Shown: piece after piece, positions 12,801 to 26,250 of the stretch
Layout: the number at the start of each line of letters is the position of its first letter
Numbering within the stretch: the first letter of the stretch is position 1
Assembly: GCA_030544235.1 (NCBI GenBank)
Contig: CM060477.1
Span: 23,558,934-23,622,933 of the forward strand
DNA: 64,000 bases
Direction: 5' to 3'
From: Lepturacanthus savala
Taxonomy: Eukaryota > Chordata > Actinopteri > Scombriformes > Trichiuridae
Notes under the pieces: generated by a model
Databases searched by the model: none
What the model was told of the DNA's origin: nothing
The model's input: only the letters and a program-made list of their open reading frames with translations
Position numbers and translations under genes: made by a program

Positions 12801-14940
12801 TACCATTTCACATAAAGTAAAAGGTAAATAAGATTTTCTTTAAAAATATTGTACTGATTTAGGCCTACATAGGTTTTTGTCTTTTTGTGCTCTTCAGACC
12901 GAGAGAATGCATATGGAGCAATAAAAACTTTAAAACACAGACCAGATGAAAACAATAGCTTTTCCAGGTGAATTTCTGATCCAAAACTATACCATTTCAC
13001 ATAAAGTAAAAGGTAAATAAGATTTTCTTTAAAAATATTGTACTGATTTAGGCCTACATAGCATTTTGTCTTTTTGTGCTCTTCCGACCGAGAGAATGCA
13101 TATGGAGCAATAAAAACTTTAAAACTCAAACCACATGAAAACAATAGCTTTTCCATGTGAATTTCTGATCCAAAACTATCCCATTTTACATATAGTAAAA
13201 GGTAAATAAGATTTTCTGTAAAAATATTGTACTGATGTAGGCCTACATAGCATTTTGTCTTTTTGTGCTCTTCTGACCGAGAGAATGCATATGGAGCAAT
13301 AAAAACTTTAAAACACAAACCACATGAAAACAATAGCTTTTCCAGGTGAATTTCTGATCCAAAACTATACCATTTCACATAAAGTAAAAGGTAAATAAGA
13401 TTTTCTTTAAAAATATTGTACTGATTTAGGCCTACATAGGTTTTTGTCTTTTTGTGCTCTTCAGACCGAGAGAATGCATATGGAGCAATAAAAACTTTAA
13501 AACACAGACCAGATGAAAACAATAGCTTTTCCAGGTGAATTTCTGATCCAAAACTATACCATTTCACATAAAGTAAAAGGTAAATAAGATTTTCTTTAAA
13601 AATATTGTACTGATTTAGGCCTACATAGGTTTTTGTCTTTTTGTGCTCTTCAGACAGAGAGAATGCATATGGAGCAATAAAAACTTTAAAACACAAACCA
13701 CATGAAAACAATACCGTTTCCAGGTGAATTTCTGATCCAAAACTATACCATTTCACATAAAATAAAAGGTAAATAAGATTTTCTGTAAAAATATTGTACT
13801 GATGTAGGCCTACATAGCATTTTGTCTTTTTGTGTTCTTCCGACCGAGAGAATGCATATGGAGCAATAAAAACTTTAAATCTCAAACCACATGAAAACAA
13901 TAGCTTTTCCAGGTGAATTTCTGATCCAAAACTATACCATTTCACATAAAATAAAAGGTAAATATTTTCTGTAAAAATATTGTACTGATGTAGGCCTACA
14001 TAGCATTTTGTCTTTTTGTGCTCTTCCGACCGAGAGAATGCATATGGAGCAATAAAAACTTTAAAACACAAACCACATGAAAACAATAGCTTTTCCAGGT
14101 GAATTTCTGATCCAAAACTATACCATTTCACATAAAGTAAAAGGTAAATAAGATTTTCTTTAAAAATATTGTACTGATTTAGGCCTACATAGGTTTTTGT
14201 CTTTTTGTGCTCTTCAGACCGAGAGAATGCATATGGAGCAATAAAAACTTTAAAACACAGACCAGATGAAAACAATAGCTTTTCCAGGTGAATTTCTGAT
14301 CCAAAACTATACCATTTCACATAAAGTAAAAGGTAAATAAGATTTTCTTTAAAAATATTGTACTGATTTAGGCCTACATAGCATTTTGTCTTTTTGTGCT
14401 CTTCCGACCGAGAGAATGCATATGGAGCAATAAAAACTTTAAAACTCAAACCACATGAAAACAATAGCTTTTCCATGTGAATTTCTGATCCAAAACTATC
14501 CCATTTTACATATAGTAAAAGGTAAATAAGATTTTCTGTAAAAATATTGTACTGATGTAGGCCTACATAGCATTTTGTCTTTTTGTGCTCTTCTGACCGA
14601 GAGAATGCATATGGAGCAATAAAAACTTTAAAACACAAACCACATGAAAACAATAGCTTTTCCAGGTGAATTTCTGATCCAAAACTATACCATTTCACAT
14701 AAAGTAAAAGGTAAATAAGATTTTCTTTAAAAATATTGTACTGATTTAGGCCTACATAGGTTTTTGTCTTTTTGTGCTCTTCAGACCGAGAGAATGCATA
14801 TGGAGCAATAAAAACTTTAAAACACAGACCAGATGAAAACAATAGCTTTTCCAGGTGAATTTCTGATCCAAAACTATACCATTTCACATAAAGTAAAAGG
14901 TAAATAAGATTTTCTTTAAAAATATTGTACTGATTTAGGC
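12720..14940. repeat. Seven-monomer segment duplicated at 1,320 bp
   Basis: The CCATGTG unit linked to TCCCATTTTAC occurs near 13,153 and 14,475, 1,320 bp apart. The offset is seven monomers less the 3-bp deletion at 13,960, which lies between the copies. Matched segments are about 12,720-13,620 and 14,040-14,940. The right copy ends at a 4-bp deletion junction. Confidence 0.8.
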
Positions 14941-17010
14941 CTAGGTTTTTGTCTTTTTGTGCTCTTCAGACCGAGAGAATGCATATGGAGCAATAAAAAC
15001 TTTAAAACTCAAACCACATGAAAACAATAGCTTTTCCAGGTGAATTTCTGATCCAAAACTATACCATTTCACATAAAATAAAAGGTAAATAATATTTTCT
15101 GTAAAAATATTGTACTGATGAAGGCCTACATAGCATTTTGTCTTTTTGTGCTCTTCCGACCGAGAGAATGCATATGGAGCAATAAAAACTTTAAAACTCA
15201 AACCACATGAAAACAATAGCTTTTCCATGTGAATTTCTGATCCAAAACTATACCATTTCACAAAAAATAAAAGGTAAATAAGATTTTCTGTAAAAATATT
15301 GTACTGATGTAGGCCTACATAGGTTTTTGTCTTTTTGTGCTCTTCAGACCGAGAGAATGCATATGGAGCAATAAAAACTTTAAAACACAAACCAGATGAA
15401 AACAATACCTTTTCCAGGTGAATTTCTGATCCAAAACTATACCATTTCACATAAAATAAAAGGTAAATAAGATTTTCTGTAAAAATCTTGTACTGATGTA
15501 GGCCTACATAGCATTTTGTCTTTTTGTGCTCTTCCGAACGAGAGAATGCATATGGAGCAATAAAAACTTTAAAGCACAAACCACATGAAAACAATAGCTT
15601 TTCCAGGTGAATTTCTGATCCAAAACTATCCCATTTTACATATAGTAAAAGGTAAATAAGATTTTCTGTAAAAATATTGTACTGATTTAGGCCTACATAG
15701 CTTTTTGTCTTTTTGTGCTCTTCTGACCGAGAGAATGCATATGGAGCAATAAAAACTTTAAAACACAAACCACATGAAAACAATAGCTTTTCCAGGTGAA
15801 TTTCTGATCCAAAACTATACCATTTCACATAAAGTAAAAGGTAAATAAGATTTTCTTTAAAAATATTGTACTGATTTAGGCCTACATAGGTTTTTGTCTT
15901 TTTGTGCTCTTCAGACCGAGAGAATGCATATGGAGCAATAAAAACTTTAAAACACAGACCAGATGAAAACAATAGCTTTTCCAGGTGAATTTCTGATCCA
16001 AAACTATACCATTTCACATAAAGTAAAAGGTAAATAAGATTTTCTTTAAAAATATTGTACTGATTTAGGCCTAGGTTTTTGTCTTTTTGTGCTCTTCAGA
16101 CCGAGAGAATGCATATGGAGCAATAAAAACTTTAAAACTCAAACCACATGAAAACAATAGCTTTTCCAGGTGAATTTCTGATCCAAAACTATACCATTTC
16201 ACATAAAATAAAAGGTAAATAATATTTTCTGTAAAAATATTGTACTGATGAAGGCCTACATAGCATTTTGTCTTTTTGTGCTCTTCCGACCGAGAGAATG
16301 CATATGGAGCAATAAAAACTTTAAAACTCAAACCACATGAAAACAATAGCTTTTCCATGTGAATTTCTGATCCAAAACTATACCATTTCACAAAAATTAA
16401 AAGGTAAATAAGATTTTCTGTAAAAATATTGTACTGATGTAGGCCTACATAGGTTTTTGTCTTTTTGTGCTCTTCAGACCGAGAGAATGCATATGGAGCA
16501 ATAAAAACTTTAAAACACAAACCAGATGAAAACAATACCTTTTCCAGGTGAATTTCTGATCCAAAACTATACCATTTCACATAAAATAAAAGGTAAATAA
16601 GATTTTCTGTAAAAATCTTGTACTGATGTAGGCCTACATAGCATTTTGTCTTTTTGTGCTCTTCCGAACGAGAGAATGCATATGGAGCAATAAAAACTTT
16701 AAAGCACAAACCACATGAAAACAATAGCTTTTCCAGGTGAATTTCTGATCCAAAACTATCCCATTTTACATATAGTAAAAGGTAAATAAGATTTTCTGTA
16801 AAAATATTGTACTGATTTAGGCCTACATAGCTTTTTGTCTTTTTGTGCTCTTCTGACCGAGAGAATGCATATGGAGCAATAAAAACTTTAAAACACAAAC
16901 CACATGAAAACAATAGCTTTTCCAGGTGAATTTCTGATCCAAAACTATACCATTTCACATAAAGTAAAAGGTAAATAAGATTTTCTTTAAAAATATTGTA
17001 CTGATTTAGG
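14941..17010. repeat. Six-monomer higher-order repeat (1,130 bp), nearly two copies
   Basis: Both copies open at a CCTAGG deletion junction (14940 and 16070) followed by AACTC, AATAATATT, GATGAAGG, CCATGTG, AATCTTGTAC and GAACGAGAG markers in the same order. The offset is six monomers minus the 4-bp deletion. The second copy diverges near 17,010, where CATAGCATTTTG replaces the CATAGGTTTTTG expected there. Confidence 0.85.
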
Positions 17011-17484
17011 CCTACATAGCATTTTGTCTTTTTGTGCTCTTCCGACCGAGAGAATGCATATGGAGCAATAAAAACTTTAAAACTCAAACCACATGAAAAC
17101 AATAGCTTTTCCATGTGAATTTCTGATCCAAAACTATCCCATTTTACATATAGTAAAAGGTAAATAAGATTTTCTGTAAAAATATTGTACTGATGTAGGC
17201 CTACATAGCATTTTGTCTTTTTGTGCTCTTCTGACCGAGAGAATGCATATGGAGCAATAAAAACTTTAAAACACAAACCACATGAAAACAATAGCTTTTC
17301 CAGGTGAATTTCTGATCCAAAACTATACCATTTCACATAAAGTAAAAGGTAAATAAGATTTTCTTTAAAAATATTGTACTGATTTAGGCCTACATAGGTT
17401 TTTGTCTTTTTGTGCTCTTCAGACCGAGAGAATGCATATGGAGCAATAAAAACTTTAAAACACAGACCAGATGAAAACAATAGC

Positions 17485-17487
17485 TTT
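17485..17487. other. Single-base deletion in one monomer
   Basis: TAGCTTTCCAGG has three T residues where other units have four. It is the only copy with this change that I saw. It shifts the frame just before the 17,571 junction. Confidence 0.9.
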
Positions 17488-17571
17488 CCAGGTGAATTTC
17501 TGATCCAAAACTATACCATTTCACATAAAGTAAAAGGTAAATAAGATTTTCTTTAAAAATATTGTACTGAT

Positions 17572-19150
17572 TTAGACATAGGTTTTTGTCTTTTTGTGCT
17601 CTTCAGACCGAGAGAATGCATATGGAGCAATAAAAACTTTAAAACTCAAACCACATGAAAACAATAGCTTTTCCAGGTGAATTTCTGATCCAAAACTATA
17701 CCATTTCACATAAAATAAAAGGTAAATAAGATTTTCTGTAAAAATCTTGTACTGATGTAGGCCTACATAGCATTTTGTCTTTTTGTGCTCTTCCGAACGA
17801 GAGAATGCATATGGAGCAATAAAAACTTTAAAGCACAAACCACATGAAAACAATAGCTTTTCCAGGTGAATTTCTGATCCAAAACTATCCCATTTCACAT
17901 AAAGTAAAAGGTAAATAAGATTTTCTTTAAAAATATTGTACTGATTTAGGCCTACATAGGTTTTTGTCTTTTTGTGCTCTTCAGACCGAGAGAATGCATA
18001 TGGAGCAATAAAAACTTTAAAACACAGACCAGATGAAAACAATAGCTTTTCCAGGTGAATTTCTGATCCAAAACTATACCATTTCACATAAAGTAAAAGG
18101 TAAATAAGATTTTCTTTAAAAATATTGTACTGATTTAGGCCTACATAGCTTTTTGTCTTTTTGTGCTCTTCTGACCGAGAGAATGCATATGGAGCAATAA
18201 AAACTTTAAAACACAAACCACATGAAAACAATAGCTTTTCCAGGTGAATTTCTGATCCAAAACTATACCATTTCACATAAAGTAAAAGGTAAATAAGATT
18301 TTCTTTAAAAATATTGTACTGATTTAGGCCTACATAGGTTTTTGTCTTTTTGTGCTCTTCAGACCGAGAGAATGCATATGGAGCAATAAAAACTTTAAAA
18401 CACAGACCAGATGAAAACAATAGCTTTTCCAGGTGAATTTCTGATCCAAAACTATACCATTTCACATAAAGTAAAAGGTAAATAAGATTTTCTTTAAAAA
18501 TATTGTACTGATTTAGGCCTACATAGGTTTTTGTCTTTTTGTGCTCTTCAGACCGAGAGAATGCATATGGAGCAATAAAAACTTTAAAACACAAACCACA
18601 TGAAAACAATACCGTTTCCAGGTGAATTTCTGATCCAAAACTATACCATTTCACATAAAATAAAAGGTAAATAAGATTTTCTGTAAAAATATTGTACTGA
18701 TGTAGGCCTACATAGCATTTTGTCTTTTTGTGTTCTTCCGACCGAGAGAATGCATATGGAGCAATAAAAACTTTAAATCTCAAACCACATGAAAACAATA
18801 GCTTTTCCAGGTGAATTTCTGATCCAAAACTATACCATTTCACATAAAATAAAAGGTAAATATTTTCTGTAAAAATATTGTACTGATGTAGGCCTACATA
18901 GCATTTTGTCTTTTTGTGCTCTTCCGACCGAGAGAATGCATATGGAGCAATAAAAACTTTAAAACACAAACCACATGAAAACAATACCTTTTACAGGTGA
19001 ATTTCTGATCCAAAACTATACCATTTCACATAAAATAAAAGGTAAATAAGATTTTCTGTAAAAATATTGTACTGATGTAGGCCTACATAGCATTTTGTCT
19101 TTTTGTGCTCTTCTGACCGAGAGAATGCATATGGAGCAATAAAAACTTTA
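17572..19150. repeat. Segment duplicated 3,577 bp downstream (first copy)
   Basis: The segment begins at the AGACATAGG deletion junction and matches 21,149-22,727. The one difference I noticed over the first 1.4 kb is C at about 18,902 against T at about 22,479. The offset is 19 monomers minus 14 bases (two 3-bp and two 4-bp deletions lie between). The match stops near 19,150, where AAATCTC faces AAAACAC. Confidence 0.85.
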
Positions 19151-20024
19151 AATCTCAAACCACATGAAAACAATAGCTTTTCCAGGTGAATTTCTGATCC
19201 AAAACTATACCATTTCACATAAAATAAAAGGTAAATATTTTCTGTAAAAATATTGTACTGATGTAGGCCTACATAGCATTTTGTCTTTTTGTGCTCTTCC
19301 GACCGAGAGAATGCATATGGAGCAATAAAAACTTTAAAACACAAACCACATGAAAACAATAGCTTTTCCAGGTGAATTTCTGATCCAAAACTATACCATT
19401 TCACATAAAGTAAAAGGTAAATAAGATTTTCTTTAAAAATATTGTACTGATTTAGGCCTACATAGCATTTTGTCTTTTTGTGCTCTTCCGACCGAGAGAA
19501 TGCATATGGAGCAATAAAAACTTTAAAACTCAAACCACATGAAAACAATAGCTTTTCCATGTGAATTTCTGATCCAAAACTATCCCATTTTACATATAGT
19601 AAAAGGTAAATAAGATTTTCTGTAAAAATATTGTACTGATGTAGGCCTACATAGCATTTTGTCTTTTTGTGCTCTTCTGACCGAGAGAATGCATATGGAG
19701 CAATAAAAACTTTAAAACACAAACCACATGAAAACAATAGCTTTTCCAGGTGAATTTCTGATCCAAAACTATACCATTTCACATAAAGTAAAAGGTAAAT
19801 AAGATTTTCTTTAAAAATATTGTACTGATTTAGGCCTACATAGGTTTTTGTCTTTTTGTGCTCTTCAGACCGAGAGAATGCATATGGAGCAATAAAAACT
19901 TTAAAACACAGACCAGATGAAAACAATAGCTTTTCCAGGTGAATTTCTGATCCAAAACTATACCATTTCACATAAAGTAAAAGGTAAATAAGATTTTCTT
20001 TAAAAATATTGTACTGATTTAGGC

Positions 20025-21145
20025 CTAGGTTTTTGTCTTTTTGTGCTCTTCAGACCGAGAGAATGCATATGGAGCAATAAAAACTTTAAAACTCAAACCA
20101 CATGAAAACAATAGCTTTTCCAGGTGAATTTCTGATCCAAAACTATACCATTTCACATAAAATAAAAGGTAAATAATATTTTCTGTAAAAATATTGTACT
20201 GATGAAGGCCTACATAGCATTTTGTCTTTTTGTGCTCTTCCGACCGAGAGAATGCATATGGAGCAATAAAAACTTTAAAACTCAAACCACATGAAAACAA
20301 TAGCTTTTCCATGTGAATTTCTGATCCAAAACTATACCATTTCACAAAAAATAAAAGGTAAATAAGATTTTCTGTAAAAATATTGTACTGATGTAGGCCT
20401 ACATAGGTTTTTGTCTTTTTGTGCTCTTCAGACCGAGAGAATGCATATGGAGCAATAAAAACTTTAAAACACAAACCAGATGAAAACAATACCTTTTCCA
20501 GGTGAATTTCTGATCCAAAACTATACCATTTCACATAAAATAAAAGGTAAATAAGATTTTCTGTAAAAATCTTGTACTGATGTAGGCCTACATAGCATTT
20601 TGTCTTTTTGTGCTCTTCCGAACGAGAGAATGCATATGGAGCAATAAAAACTTTAAAGCACAAACCACATGAAAACAATAGCTTTTCCAGGTGAATTTCT
20701 GATCCAAAACTATCCCATTTTACATATAGTAAAAGGTAAATAAGATTTTCTGTAAAAATATTGTACTGATTTAGGCCTACATAGCTTTTTGTCTTTTTGT
20801 GCTCTTCTGACCGAGAGAATGCATATGGAGCAATAAAAACTTTAAAACACAAACCACATGAAAACAATAGCTTTTCCAGGTGAATTTCTGATCCAAAACT
20901 ATACCATTTCACATAAAGTAAAAGGTAAATAAGATTTTCTTTAAAAATATTGTACTGATTTAGGCCTACATAGGTTTTTGTCTTTTTGTGCTCTTCAGAC
21001 CGAGAGAATGCATATGGAGCAATAAAAACTTTAAAACACAGACCAGATGAAAACAATAGCTTTTCCAGGTGAATTTCTGATCCAAAACTATACCATTTCA
21101 CATAAAGTAAAAGGTAAATAAGATTTTCTTTAAAAATATTGTACT
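20025..21145. repeat. Displaced copy of the six-monomer segment at 14,941-16,066
   Basis: The copy has the same opening CCTAGG junction and the same marker order as 14,941-16,066, at an offset of 5,084 bp (27 monomers less 19 deleted bases). The minus-strand translations of the two segments look identical over 358 residues. The copy ends at a different deletion junction (AGACATAGG, 21,151) from the one that ends the 14,941 copy (CCTAGG). Confidence 0.85.
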
Positions 21146-21148
21146 GAT

Positions 21149-22727
21149 TTAGACATAGGTTTTTGTCTTTTTGTGCTCTTCAGACCGAGAGAATGCATAT
21201 GGAGCAATAAAAACTTTAAAACTCAAACCACATGAAAACAATAGCTTTTCCAGGTGAATTTCTGATCCAAAACTATACCATTTCACATAAAATAAAAGGT
21301 AAATAAGATTTTCTGTAAAAATCTTGTACTGATGTAGGCCTACATAGCATTTTGTCTTTTTGTGCTCTTCCGAACGAGAGAATGCATATGGAGCAATAAA
21401 AACTTTAAAGCACAAACCACATGAAAACAATAGCTTTTCCAGGTGAATTTCTGATCCAAAACTATCCCATTTCACATAAAGTAAAAGGTAAATAAGATTT
21501 TCTTTAAAAATATTGTACTGATTTAGGCCTACATAGGTTTTTGTCTTTTTGTGCTCTTCAGACCGAGAGAATGCATATGGAGCAATAAAAACTTTAAAAC
21601 ACAGACCAGATGAAAACAATAGCTTTTCCAGGTGAATTTCTGATCCAAAACTATACCATTTCACATAAAGTAAAAGGTAAATAAGATTTTCTTTAAAAAT
21701 ATTGTACTGATTTAGGCCTACATAGCTTTTTGTCTTTTTGTGCTCTTCTGACCGAGAGAATGCATATGGAGCAATAAAAACTTTAAAACACAAACCACAT
21801 GAAAACAATAGCTTTTCCAGGTGAATTTCTGATCCAAAACTATACCATTTCACATAAAGTAAAAGGTAAATAAGATTTTCTTTAAAAATATTGTACTGAT
21901 TTAGGCCTACATAGGTTTTTGTCTTTTTGTGCTCTTCAGACCGAGAGAATGCATATGGAGCAATAAAAACTTTAAAACACAGACCAGATGAAAACAATAG
22001 CTTTTCCAGGTGAATTTCTGATCCAAAACTATACCATTTCACATAAAGTAAAAGGTAAATAAGATTTTCTTTAAAAATATTGTACTGATTTAGGCCTACA
22101 TAGGTTTTTGTCTTTTTGTGCTCTTCAGACCGAGAGAATGCATATGGAGCAATAAAAACTTTAAAACACAAACCACATGAAAACAATACCGTTTCCAGGT
22201 GAATTTCTGATCCAAAACTATACCATTTCACATAAAATAAAAGGTAAATAAGATTTTCTGTAAAAATATTGTACTGATGTAGGCCTACATAGCATTTTGT
22301 CTTTTTGTGTTCTTCCGACCGAGAGAATGCATATGGAGCAATAAAAACTTTAAATCTCAAACCACATGAAAACAATAGCTTTTCCAGGTGAATTTCTGAT
22401 CCAAAACTATACCATTTCACATAAAATAAAAGGTAAATATTTTCTGTAAAAATATTGTACTGATGTAGGCCTACATAGTATTTTGTCTTTTTGTGCTCTT
22501 CCGACCGAGAGAATGCATATGGAGCAATAAAAACTTTAAAACACAAACCACATGAAAACAATACCTTTTACAGGTGAATTTCTGATCCAAAACTATACCA
22601 TTTCACATAAAATAAAAGGTAAATAAGATTTTCTGTAAAAATATTGTACTGATGTAGGCCTACATAGCATTTTGTCTTTTTGTGCTCTTCTGACCGAGAG
22701 AATGCATATGGAGCAATAAAAACTTTA
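21149..22727. repeat. Segment duplicated from 17,572 (second copy)
   Basis: This is the near-identical partner of 17,572-19,150, sharing the junction, the GAACGAGAG unit, the CCGTTTCC unit (near 22,190), the 3-bp deletion (22,435) and the TTTTACAGG unit (22,568). Such low divergence over about 1.5 kb implies a recent event. Confidence 0.85.
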
Positions 22728-24339
22728 AAACACAAACCACATGAAAACAATAGCTTTTCCAGGTGAATTTCTGATCCAAAACTATACCATTTCACATAAA
22801 GTAAAAGGTAAATAAGATTTTCTTTAAAAATATTGTACTGATTTAGGCCTACATAGGTTTTTGTCTTTTTGTGCTCTTCAGACCGAGAGAATGCATATGG
22901 AGCAATAAAAACTTTAAAACACAGACCAGATGAAAACAATAGCTTTTCCAGGTGAATTTCTGATCCAAAACTATACCATTTCACATAAAGTAAAAGGTAA
23001 ATAAGATTTTCTTTAAAAATATTGTACTGATTTAGGCCTACATAGGTTTTTGTCTTTTTGTGCTCTTCAGACCGAGAGAATGCATATGGAGCAATAAAAA
23101 CTTTAAAACACAGACCAGATGAAAACAATAGCTTTTCCAGGTGAATTTCTGATCCAAAACTATACCATTTCACATAAAGTAAAAGGTAAATAAGATTTTC
23201 TTTAAAAATATTGTACTGATTTAGCCTAGGTTTTTGTCTTTTTGTGCTCTTCAGACCGAGAGAATGCATATGGAGCAATAAAAACTTTAAAACTCAAACC
23301 ACATGAAAACAATAGCTTTTCCAGGTGAATTTCTGATCCAAAACTATACCATTTCACATAAAATAAAAGGTAAATAATATTTTCTGTAAAAATATTGTAC
23401 TGATGAAGGCCTACATAGCATTTTGTCTTTTTGTGCTCTTCCGACCGAGAGAATGCATATGGAGCAATAAAAACTTTAAAACACAAACCACATGAAAACA
23501 ATAGCTTTTCCAGGTGAATTTCTGATCCAAAACTATACCATTTCACATAAAGTAAAAGGTAAATAAGATTTTCTTTAAAAATATTGTACTGATTTAGGCC
23601 TACATAGCATTTTGTCTTTTTGTGCTCTTCCGACCGAGAGAATGCATATGGAGCAATAAAAACTTTAAAACTCAAACCACATGAAAACAATAGCTTTTCC
23701 ATGTGAATTTCTGATCCAAAACTATCCCATTTTACATATAGTAAAAGGTAAATAAGATTTTCTGTAAAAATATTGTACTGATGTAGGCCTACATAGCATT
23801 TTGTCTTTTTGTGCTCTTCTGACCGAGAGAATGCATATGGAGCAATAAAAACTTTAAAACACAAACCACATGAAAACAATAGCTTTTCCAGGTGAATTTC
23901 TGATCCAAAACTATACCATTTCACATAAAGTAAAAGGTAAATAAGATTTTCTTTAAAAATATTGTACTGATTTAGGCCTACATAGGTTTTTGTCTTTTTG
24001 TGCTCTTCAGACCGAGAGAATGCATATGGAGCAATAAAAACTTTAAAACACAGACCAGATGAAAACAATAGCTTTTCCAGGTGAATTTCTGATCCAAAAC
24101 TATACCATTTCACATAAAGTAAAAGGTAAATAAGATTTTCTTTAAAAATATTGTACTGATTTAGACATAGGTTTTTGTCTTTTTGTGCTCTTCAGACCGA
24201 GAGAATGCATATGGAGCAATAAAAACTTTAAAACTCAAACCACATGAAAACAATAGCTTTTCCAGGTGAATTTCTGATCCAAAACTATCCCATTTCACAT
24301 AAAGTAAAAGGTAAATAAGATTTTCTTTAAAAATATTGT

Positions 24340-26250
24340 ACTGATGTAGGCCTACATAGCATTTTGTCTTTTTGTGTTCTTCCGACCGAGAGAATGCATA
24401 TGGAGCAATAAAAACTTTAAATCTCAAACCACATGAAAACAATAGCTTTTCCAGGTGAATTTCTGATCCAAAACTATACCATTTCACATAAAATAAAAGG
24501 TAAATATTTTCTGTAAAAATATTGTACTGATGTAGGCCTACATAGCATTTTGTCTTTTTGTGCTCTTCCGACCGAGAGAATGCATATGGAGCAATAAAAA
24601 CTTTAAAACACAAACCACATGAAAACAATACCTTTTACAGGTGAATTTCTGATCCAAAACTATACCATTTCACATAAAATAAAAGGTAAATAAGATTTTC
24701 TGTAAAAATATTGTACTGATGTAGGCCTACATAGCATTTTGTCTTTTTGTGCTCTTCTGACCGAGAGAATGCATATGGAGCAATAAAAACTTTAAAACAC
24801 AAACCACATGAAAACAATAGCTTTTCCAGGTGAATTTCTGATCCAAAACTATACCATTTCACATAAAGTAAAAGGTAAATAAGATTTTCTTTAAAAATAT
24901 TGTACTGATTTAGGCCTACATAGGTTTTTGTCTTTTTGTGCTCTTCAGACCGAGAGAATGCATATGGAGCAATAAAAACTTTAAAACACAGACCAGATGA
25001 AAACAATAGCTTTTCCAGGTGAATTTCTGATCCAAAACTATACCATTTCACATAAAGTAAAAGGTAAATAAGATTTTCTTTAAAAATATTGTACTGATTT
25101 AGGCCTACATAGCATTTTGTCTTTTTGTGCTCTTCCGACCGAGAGAATGCATATGGAGCAATAAAAACTTTAAAACTCAAACCACATGAAAACAATAGCT
25201 TTTCCATGTGAATTTCTGATCCAAAACTATCCCATTTTACATATAGTAAAAGGTAAATAAGATTTTCTGTAAAAATATTGTACTGATGTAGGCCTACATA
25301 GCATTTTGTCTTTTTGTGCTCTTCTGACCGAGAGAATGCATATGGAGCAATAAAAACTTTAAAACACAAACCACATGAAAACAATAGCTTTTCCAGGTGA
25401 ATTTCTGATCCAAAACTATACCATTTCACATAAAGTAAAAGGTAAATAAGATTTTCTTTAAAAATATTGTACTGATTTAGGCCTACATAGGTTTTTGTCT
25501 TTTTGTGCTCTTCAGACCGAGAGAATGCATATGGAGCAATAAAAACTTTAAAACACAGACCAGATGAAAACAATAGCTTTTCCAGGTGAATTTCTGATCC
25601 AAAACTATACCATTTCACATAAAGTAAAAGGTAAATAAGATTTTCTTTAAAAATATTGTACTGATTTAGGCCTAGGTTTTTGTCTTTTTGTGCTCTTCAG
25701 ACCGAGAGAATGCATATGGAGCAATAAAAACTTTAAAACTCAAACCACATGAAAACAATAGCTTTTCCAGGTGAATTTCTGATCCAAAACTATACCATTT
25801 CACATAAAATAAAAGGTAAATAATATTTTCTGTAAAAATATTGTACTGATGAAGGCCTACATAGCATTTTGTCTTTTTGTGCTCTTCCGACCGAGAGAAT
25901 GCATATGGAGCAATAAAAACTTTAAAACTCAAACCACATGAAAACAATAGCTTTTCCATGTGAATTTCTGATCCAAAACTATACCATTTCACAAAAAATA
26001 AAAGGTAAATAAGATTTTCTGTAAAAATATTGTACTGATGTAGGCCTACATAGGTTTTTGTCTTTTTGTGCTCTTCAGACCGAGAGAATGCATATGGAGC
26101 AATAAAAACTTTAAAACACAAACCAGATGAAAACAATACCTTTTCCAGGTGAATTTCTGATCCAAAACTATACCATTTCACATAAAATAAAAGGTAAATA
26201 AGATTTTCTGTAAAAATCTTGTACTGATGTAGGCCTACATAGCATTTTGT
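24340..26250. repeat. Segment of about 1.9 kb duplicated 7,546 bp downstream (first copy)
   Basis: It matches 31,886-33,796 through several rare markers in the same order: the 3-bp deletion (24,502 and 32,048), TTTTACAGG (24,635 and 32,181), CCATGTG, the CCTAGG junction (25,671 and 33,217), GATGAAGG and AATCTTGTAC. The offset is 40 monomers minus 14 deleted bases. The match ends where GAACGAGAG follows here and TGACCGAG follows in the other copy. Confidence 0.85.

Noticed and set aside
22568..23278. ORF starting MLHMHSLG, and the short frame at 59,803-60,552 starting MDQKFTW, as distinct genes
   Set aside because: The first is another frame of the same repeat that meets the main frame through the 5-bp deletion at 23,225. 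The second enters the main frame through the 5-bp deletion near 60,527. Both are frameshift artefacts.
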